From NCBI GenBank assembly GCA_963556195.1, contig OY744537.1, positions 20,651,726 to 20,715,725 on the forward strand: a stretch of 64,000 nucleotides of DNA, read 5' to 3'. Positions 56,188 through 64,000 of this stretch are shown here, in pieces. Source of the stretch: Sepiola atlantica (lineage: Eukaryota; Mollusca; Cephalopoda; Sepiida; Sepiolidae). The notes under the pieces are model-generated. The model was given only the letters and a program-made list of their open reading frames with translations, was not told where the DNA came from and did no database searches. Position 1 is the stretch's first letter. Every line of letters begins with the position of its first letter. A program made the translations under genes and the position numbers.

Positions 56188-57002
56188 CTCAATTCAATTG
56201 GAATTTATAAGTGTAGTATCAGTTTTGTTGTCATAAGACCGTATTCCCAGGCTAGAAAAAATATGCGACCGGAGAGAGCATATATTTGCTAGTACACAAA
56301 AAAATAAAAAATAGGCTAATATCTTCAATATTGAGAGTTTTTCGGTGGATGTCCAAATGCTCTCAAATATGTAAATTGTATCGAATGGCTTACTATATAC
56401 AAGTGTATATCCTCCGTCAAAAATGATCGAAAATAATTACATTTCGCCAATATTCGCACTAATATTCATATAAAGTGAAGTTTAGAAAAAAGAAATAAGC
56501 AAAAAAGAAAACGTCTTAAACTGGAAAGTTTACAAAAAGAAAAAAGTATTAATTCGTGTAGGAAGAAAGTAAAAAAAATAAAGCGTCTTATTATAGAAAT
56601 AGAGTGAAGGATTTCTTTCTGAATTGATTTCAGACGGCGGGTAGGGGGTCTAACTTGCTATTTGCTTTCTCCCTTCTAAACACTTGAAATCGTTTCATTC
56701 AGCAGTTTGTTTTTTTACTTGCTGACTTTTGTGTGACAAGATGGATATTTATATAGATACAAATACACATTGGTCTTTATTGTAGAAGTGGAAGATGATT
56801 CAATAATTTGAACTTTCAGGTGACAATCATTTTTTTTTCAAGTTTATGTATGTTAACTAATGCATCAAGATAGATGACAATATGAACAATAATCACAGAC
56901 GAGAGAAAAGTAAAAGTTTCTTGCAATGATATTAAGTCTTTTTTTTTTTAAACGCTATTGTAAAAAAGGGTTGTACTTTTTATATACATATATATATATA
57001 TA
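56188..57002. other. AT-rich spacer
   Basis: No gene. A TA run directly precedes the hairpin at 57003. Confidence 0.4.
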
Positions 57003-57173
57003 TTTAGGCAAACATTATTAAATAACACGGAGTGGTTTTGTTTGATGCGACATGGATCATATTTACATCAATTTGACCGAAACATTAGATGGACAATTCG
57101 GAAAATTGAAAAATTTTTTAAAAAGTCGCATCAAACAAAACCACTCCGTGTTATTTAATAATGTTTGCCTAAA
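57003..57173. repeat. Perfect inverted repeat, 49-bp arms
   Basis: 57003-57051 (TTTAGGCAAACATTATTAAA onwards) and 57125-57173 are exact inverted copies around a 73-bp spacer. TA runs lie outside both arms. A related single-arm sequence, TGTTATTTTTAACAATGTTT then GCATAAATGAAA, is near 59479. Confidence 0.93.
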
Positions 57174-57194
57174 TGAAAATATGCTGCCTAAATA

Positions 57195-57216
57195 CAATAT
57201 ATATATATAGAGAGAG

Positions 57217-57253
<37 letters not shown>

Positions 57254-57262
57254 TAGATAGAT
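57195..57262. repeat. (TA)n, (GA)n and (GATA)n microsatellites
   Basis: TATATATATA, AGAGAGAG, then about ten GATA units. Confidence 0.95.
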
Positions 57263-57571
57263 AGAAAAGTGAATCAAATGATCTTGTCAATTGCCCATTA
57301 TGGTACTGTCTGCTACATGTATCGTTTTACTATTTCCATGACAACAGATACATCACAATTTTCAAAGGGTCTGACATGAAAGTTGTTAATGCTCTTCGGA
57401 AAGATACGAATCCGTCTCTCTTCCCTCCAACGATATTAGAGTAGATTATACACAAGCATTGGTAAGGTAGTCTAGGAAAAGAACGACTGACAGAGTTACA
57501 TATAATGCTATCGACTCTAGCATGAATTTGGCTGTGATTAAATCTTGAGAAGGAGTTTTTATTTATTTTAC

Positions 57572-57720
57572 CAATGAGTCATCATTTATCAAGGCCAAAA
57601 GTCACTCAAGGATGAGGGTTAATGAGATAGGTGGACTGACAGTTGTATGATGAAGAATACTATGAGGGGATTGAAAATAATTAATGAAATGAACAAAGCT
57701 TGATTACTTTTATAACAAAT
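57572..57720 (+). repeat. Dispersed repeat G, copy 3
   Basis: GAGTCATCATTTATCAAGGC, GACAGTTGTATGATGAAGAA, TACTATGAGGGGATTGAAAA. Serves as an empty-site reference for the MITE insertion at 51449. Confidence 0.82.
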
Positions 57721-57851
57721 CGACATTGGATTTGAAAATGACTATGTTGTAGTCTGCAGGGAAACAGTCCTGTGGTAATGTGTTCCACAGATAGGAAGTC
57801 CTTGGAAATTTCGCCTGAAGTTAGACACGAAGGAAGAAAATAAGTTTTTAC

Positions 57852-58210
57852 GTTTTTTTAAATTTTTTTTAATTTTCTATGATATTTCGCCCCAAACAAG
57901 GCAGGACGCCACTGTAGACATAAGGGGCTACTGAGAATTAGGGAGTAGGTCTAGGGTGTCATTCTAAGTTGAGAGCTGTGCAACGAGATGTCTGTTTACA
58001 TTAGTTTTAAACCTCTTCATGTCGGTACTGTCAGGGAAACAGGGGGGCAGTGAAGGAGTTCCTAAGGCCAGCAGCACGAGGAAAGAAGCTATTGGAGTAG
58101 AAGGCTCTCAGATATCTGAGGACCTTCACAGTGAATGGATGGGATTTAGCTGATTGTCGAGTTGGTCTAGTGAATTAACGTCGAGGGGGCACCAGAGTAG
58201 CCAGTTGTGT
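57852..58210 (-). pseudogene. LINE family A, 3' end
   Basis: Poly-T, then CGCCCCAAACAAGGCAGGAC, GCCACTGTAGACATAAGGGG, CATGTCGGTACTGTCAGGGA and GGACCTTCACAGTGAATGGA, matching 9480-9760. On the minus strand it covers the end of ORF2 and the 3' UTR. 5'-truncated. Confidence 0.82.
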
Positions 58211-58699
58211 TCTTGCTACAAATGTCTTACAAGTAGGAATCAGAGATTAAATCTCAGCCAAGCACTTTCCATGGCAATATGATAGAGAATAGAAAGGGGC
58301 TGTAAAGAACAGAAGAGATCATCTCCCACTAGATTTCAAAGTCTGTTTTGTACATAGAGCACTCTTTCTAGCCTTGACTAAGTGCCTATTTAACAAATTA
58401 CTTAGTTCAGCCCAGACAACTGCTAATATGAAATATTTTTAAATAATCATCTAAAAATAAAAATCACCAAGGGGGATAACTCAGTTTCAGTCTAAAAATG
58501 TGCAAACCAAAGAATTAAACACCGAGTAGGTGCAGCTAGTCGTACATGAAGGAAGGCACACTAGCCAAAGCATAGTATAAATAACAATATTGACAAGGAG
58601 AATAGTAAGTCTGTTAGAATGATCAACAGATCAAATAGACATAGAATGTCCAGCCCCTTTAATGAAATAGGCTCCAAGAAATGAGAGAAGACTAACTAC
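58211..58699. other. Spacer
   Basis: No gene or repeat family recognised. Confidence 0.4.
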
Positions 58700-58832
58700 A
58701 CAATATATATACATACATACATACACATATATATACATACACATATATATATACATACATATATACATATACATACATATACATACACATATATATATAC
58801 ATACATATATACATATACATACATATATATAC

Positions 58833-58871
<39 letters not shown>

Positions 58872-58882
58872 CATATATATAC

Positions 58883-58916
<34 letters not shown>

Positions 58917-59256
58917 ACATACATACATATACATACATACATACATACATATACATACATACATATACATACATACATACATACATACATATACATACAT
59001 ACATATATATATATACATACATACATATACATACATACATATATATATATACATACATACATATACATACATACATATATATATATACATACATACATAT
59101 ACATACATACATATATATATATACATACATACATACATACATATACATACATACATATATATACATACATACATATACATACATACATATATATATATAC
59201 ATACATATACATACATACATATATATATATACATACATATACATACATACATACAT
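58700..59256. repeat. (TATA/TACA)n microsatellite, about 550 bp
   Basis: Mixture of ATAC and AT steps, with recurring ACATACATACATATATATAT modules about 50-56 bp apart in the 58970-59150 part. Minus-strand frames of over 200 codons rich in Tyr, Met, Cys, Val and Ile run through it only because the repeat lacks stops. Not coding. Confidence 0.97.
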
Positions 59257-60540
59257 GTCTTTTCTGGAACAATGCAAAAACGTTCTTTTATATACGTGTT
59301 TCTCCACTGTCTTTCTAAAATTTCTTTTCTTTCTCCATCTTTTTTGTTCATTTGTTTTTGATACCTGAGGATGATTCGATGAAGAATCGAAAACGTTTGT
59401 GATACCTATGGAAGATTTATAAATTTTTTTATTTTATTTTAATACCATTAGAAAAATTGAAAAAAAAAAAAAAAATTCTGTTATTTTTAACAATGTTTGC
59501 ATAAATGAAAGTGACATCGGACGTGAAGTTATGCAAATCACAGATCCCTCTCACTCTCTTAGCTGGTGAGACTTGAACGAGGAAAAACAAAACGGAGACA
59601 GCACGCATCGGACGACTGATGTAGTGAAATCTATCTATCTATCTCTCTCTCTCTTTATCACACACATGCAGAGTTTCTGTCCTGTCCTTTTGAATACACC
59701 TTTTTATAAACTAATTAACAAGTGTCGCCGGGGCTCACAACTATGATGGTGGCGGTGGGACGATCAACCCACGTGTATTTCATCAACAACTTGGTTTCAT
59801 AACGACGGCAACGACACGATCAACTCACATGCGTAAACGACTTCATACACCCATCGGTGAGGGTGTATATAACATATACATGGATTTAAAGTATTAAATC
59901 AAGTTTTAGAAAAAAAAGATTCGTACAAGACTTATTACACATGTTTCGGAGTATTTATTCAGGTTCGTACAAGGCTTATAAACAGTTAACCTTTCTCCCA
60001 TATAGATCCCCTTATCAAGCTTTTAAAGCTTGAAACTGAAAGGATACAGCAATTTCCTTTTGTAGGTAAATTTTTTTTAAGCAAGAACGCATACAAATGA
60101 ATACGATCATTATGGTAAACAAAAGAAAATCAATCACTTGAATATTTAAATTTTAAACCCGTTTAAAAGGAATACACATGGTTCGATGTTGTTGTCAAAG
60201 TTACTGAGCTTACATTTGCAGATCGGGATTGATCGCATAGATAACTTTAAGGTGAGTTTTCCTAAACAATTTTTAATTAAGATGTTCAATTACTATACTA
60301 TATTATATATATATATATATATACATTAGAGTACACCTTCCACCAAAAATGGCAGAGAAATCTTACATTGTTTGAACAAATTAATCAAGCAATGAAAAAA
60401 TAGTTAACATTTTTATATAACAAATTTATCTACATTCAAACAATGAACTATTTACATTGTCAGTTTCTTCTCAAATATCGTTTTGTAAAATTTATTTTGG
60501 GGTGTAATTGAAAAAAAAAAAAAAAAAAAAAAAAAATGAA
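59257..60540. other. Spacer with hairpin CTGAGGATGATTC...GAATCGAAAACG at 59365-59395
   Basis: The 5-bp stem GATTC/GAATC is enclosed by CTGAGGA and GAAAACG. A (CT)n tract follows at about 59628-59655, a TA run at 60304-60323 and poly-A at 60511-60535. No gene. Confidence 0.45.
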
Positions 60541-60605
60541 AACGTACTACCCTGTACAGGAATTGAACACACTGCCTTCAGATTTTTAGACTTTTGTGTA
60601 ATACA
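60541..60605 (-). repeat. tRNA-like stretch, weak
   Basis: The minus strand carries GTGTTCAATTCCTGTACAG (B-box-like) about 40 bp after TATGTATTACACAA. Poor A box. Low confidence. Confidence 0.22.
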
Positions 60606-63600
60606 TACCCCACTTCCTCTTACTCTCCTATCACCACTTCCTATTACCTATTCTCCCTTCATTTTCACCTGTTACATCATGTTCGGTAGTGATCAGACGA
60701 ACAGAAACCCAAACATATACATCTCGTCATTGCAGTTATTAAGATGAAAACTTCTAATTTTAGATGTGACATTGCAAAGATCATCCAGTATGTCATCCAG
60801 TATGTCAAAGAAGACACTGAATGACTCTTCACATGAAGCAGCAGACAAAACACTATTTAAAAATTGTCTAGATTACATCATAATCTGAAAGTTACATAAA
60901 CAATGCTTATTACGTTAGAGGTGACATTTCAACCAGTCAAGCTCTCATCTTTATGGATGCAGAAATGCTGATTACATACACATACATGAAATAGGGAGTA
61001 ATAATACCAGACACATTACTGTTGTTGTTTTTTGTTTGTTTGTTTATTTGTTAGGTAAGTTGGCTAAGGATTGTATGGTCTGCACGAAGTGGTTGCAGCT
61101 ATTAAACTTGCAGGGCTGCAGATTTTTACCCTAAGTTGAGGAAGGTTTAGCCCTGAACACACAAAAGAAATGATGCAGAAGAAGCGTTGCCACTATCACT
61201 CCATTGATTTGCAGTTCCACACCTGTCAGAGACAGAGACGACCAGAGTACGACAAATCCTGATGCCAACTCTGCCTAGATTTTCACCAGAAGCCTGTTAA
61301 TCGGGGTTGCGGCCCTAATATCACTCGGTGTCAAATCTGTCCACCATGCCAGGAATCGAAATTCCAGACAGCATAATTATGACACTACCAGGTTGCCACC
61401 ACCCCTACCATGGTGAGGAACGGTTGGACTTTAGGGGCTGCTGTTGTTGCTGTAATAACTCCACAAAATTAAAACATTTTTAAGCTGATAACTTCCATCG
61501 TGTAACCTCTATTTTTAGAGTTTCCTCTATAGAAGTATGTTTTAATTGCGTTGTAATATGTTCGTGAGTTCGACCCTATCTGGCACATATTAAAAGCACA
61601 AAGGGCGTCTCAGTATTTTGACTTGATCCTCAAACAAATATTCATGCTAATCTCTATCTATATAAAGTTAGGTATGTTTGGATATTTGTATATATATATA
61701 TATAGCATTCACTCCTAAAGTAATTAACCGATCATTATGATTTTTTTAACATAGCTGCTAGGCGCACAGGGTCCAAATGTGGGCTATATTTATTTTAAGT
61801 TAGTTTTATGCAAAGGGGTTAAAAGGGGGCAGAAGCTCTTCGTGAAAATTCAGATACCTTTGATTTTTGTGAAATTTTAATAATCGGTATTAAACATGAG
61901 TTAATAAATATTCTATAAGTTTTTGTGTATTTTAAAGGGTTTTTAGAGGAGAGGGCATAATATGAGCACAACCTCCCATTTAAAAATTCAAATATTTCAG
62001 ATTTGCATTAAATTTGATCGATAGTCATTAGACACAAATTAAGCAAAATTCCCTGAATTTCAAATTTTTTTAAGCTTTAAGCCTTAAATTTTAGACATTT
62101 TCTTGAATCAAAATCATGTACTGGATTTTTATCAAAATTAGAATAAGTATTCTAGAAATAAGGTGTTGTATCATTATATCTTGATTTTAATCTTCGTAAG
62201 GGGTTAAAAGTGGTGCAAAACGGTTCTGTTCGGGGAATTAATTTTATCCGTCCTGGGACGGGTATTTTTCTAGTTTATGATGAAAAGAAAACACACACAC
62301 TCGCAGACTGGTGCATTGATATCTGAAAATTACACTGCTAACCTAAAAATAATAGACGATTCCCTTACCTTACGAAAATGTACAGGTGAACATTAAGTAG
62401 AATGAAAATAAGTTGCAAAATACACTGAATGAAATCTGGATGACCTCTAAGATGATGGGATTTGGGGTTATAAATAAAAGGTGCAAACAAAAAGAAAAAG
62501 TTGACCCCTTCATATGATAAAAAATGGAGTACGTTTTAGACAAAAAAAAAACAGACTCTTACTATAGATCAGGGTTCAGTTTAAAAAATAAAATAAAAAC
62601 GACTCTGAACTTGCAATAATTGTTGACACCCTGGTTCAAACGACTAAAGAAGACAAGATGATGAACCAGACACAGACAAACATGTTGAACAGATAGATAA
62701 CAAGGCCACTCAAGTCGATCATAAGAGGAATTTCCAACATTACTTTAAGCCTAATTTTCTATGATAGTTATTTTTTTTTATTGTAACATAGACAAGGAAA
62801 ATAGGGTTCAAAACAATCGGAATTATTTGAATGCAAATCATAAATCGGCAATAAACAAGAAAATATGCAACTTGGTTTCAATAGAGAAGTACTTAAAATT
62901 ATATTACACTAGCTATACCTATCCGGCATTTCCCGGGATACAATGAAGTCATTTTACTTTTTAATTTTTATACGGAAAAAGAGCAAAAATTTTAGTTGTA
63001 AGGAAAACACCTTTTTTAAATTTTTCAAGTAAAATTATGAGTTATTCCCCTTGCTGATTTTGATTTTTTAGTCACAATTGAAAAATGTTTCTATATTACC
63101 AGTTGTCCAGTCTACATCATTTTTTAAATGATACAGCAATAAAAAATGAGAATTCGCTCGTCAGAATCAAAGGTTTCTATGTCAGTTTAAATGCTATTCA
63201 GGTCTAACTTTTTAAATCTCACAAGATAACTTTATATGTTAGATATATACAAGGCAAAAATGTTCAGTTTTAAAACTTTGCAGAGATGGCTAAAAAAATG
63301 ATATAATAGTGGACTAAAGGTTAATAGATTTGAACTTCTAATCTCAGATAAGAAATTAATATCACACATCTTTTTAGATGAAAGATTTCAAATGAGTGCA
63401 AAGCCTCTTTCCAAGACTATCTCATCTAATGCCAGCAATACTTATGCCTGCCGCTAGTCAAGATTAGTATTCAAGACCATTCTTTAACCAACAAGAAAAA
63501 TATATCGGCTGTAGTATAACAGTTTTAAAGGCATTAATATCTAAATTTACTGTTTAATTATAATAATAAGGAAAATGTTTTGAATTTTAGAGAGGAGTAT

Positions 63601-64000
63601 ATAAAATAATGGGAAAGGAAGAAATGAGCTCATAATATATCCACTACATATTCACCCTCACATTACTACAAATGACAGTTTTAAATGATATTGTCTCCCC
63701 TATAATTCCAATTTAAATTTTTTATATTTTTTTAACGTAATTTTCTTAATATCATGTGAACCACATATATATATATATATATACATACACACACATATAT
63801 ACTAGTTAATACTCTCCATCAGAAATTACAAAAAAAATAAAAATAATACTCCACCAGTGTTCAAATTTAAAAAAAAACACTTACCATTAACTTTAATGGA
63901 GGAATTCTTTACAAATTCATTTCAGATAGTGAGTTGTTTGACGTGCTAATTTTTTCTCCCCTCCCCCCAAACCACTTGAAATGGTTTTGTCTGAAGGCTA
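60606..64000. other. AT-rich region without identified gene
   Basis: 61060-61450 is more GC-balanced (GTGGTTGCAGCTATTAAACT, ACCTGTCAGAGACAGAGACG) and may be an old LINE or other repeat, but I cannot name it. A (TA)n lies at 61687-61704, a CCGGCATTTCCCGGG motif at 62923-62937, a stretch similar to 16000-16240 at 63030-63240, and (TA)n(CA)n at 63764-63800. Confidence 0.4.

Noticed and set aside
58631..59351. Minus-strand open frames of over 200 codons rich in Tyr, Met, Cys and Val
   Set aside because: They are translations of the TATA/TACA microsatellite; all three frames are open because the repeat lacks stop triplets.
61060..61460. A possible LINE 5' region
   Set aside because: More GC-balanced than the surroundings, but I could not match any conserved block in either strand, so it is left unnamed.

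Overview
This 64 kb window looks like AT-rich, repeat-saturated intergenic DNA from a large animal genome. I see no convincing host protein-coding gene, no complete tRNA or rRNA, no CRISPR array and no prokaryotic gene organisation. Abundant (TA)n, (GAT)n and (GATA)n arrays, decayed non-LTR retrotransposons, hAT and Tc1/mariner remnants, foldback elements and U2 snRNA-headed repeats suggest an invertebrate metazoan. A mollusc, possibly a cephalopod, is my best guess, but it is an inference and not a sequence match.

Layout. 0-9 kb: fragments of an RTE-like LINE (family E), a 17-bp minisatellite, a Tc1/mariner remnant and a mariner-type foldback MITE. 9.4-12.7 kb: a decayed jockey/CR1-like LINE (family A, minus strand), invaded by a SINE-like element with a 12-bp target-site duplication and by two U2-headed repeats. 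13-19 kb: long hairpin/foldback elements, more U2-headed repeats and one less repetitive block (14.3-15.0 kb). 19.9-21.7 kb: a second LINE (family B) with a YADD reverse-transcriptase motif, split by a hAT MITE. 22-29 kb: U2-headed repeats, a (GAT)n composite array, a mariner helix-turn-helix fragment, a foldback element, a mariner copy with a LINE nested inside it, and a 35-bp minisatellite. 34.05-35.84 kb: a 62/58-bp satellite. 42.07-49.22 kb: a very homogeneous 110-bp satellite of about 65 copies. 49.5-64 kb: U2-headed repeats, a hAT element keeping the end of its transposase, LINE tails, a MITE with a 7-bp target-site duplication, hairpins and a 550-bp TATA/TACA array.

The most interesting signal is a family of ten repeats, eight of which keep a head resembling the 5' part of U2 snRNA. 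Two body types, A and B, share similar 5' and 3' ends. In both, the U2-derived GTGTAGTATC segment, which contains the branch-site recognition bases of real U2, can fold into a long hairpin with the element's own downstream sequence. Further stems are kept by paired base changes between copies, and one has an invariant UUCG loop. This suggests a structured RNA rather than random pseudogenes. The other genes here are decayed transposon genes; they do not form an operon or pathway.
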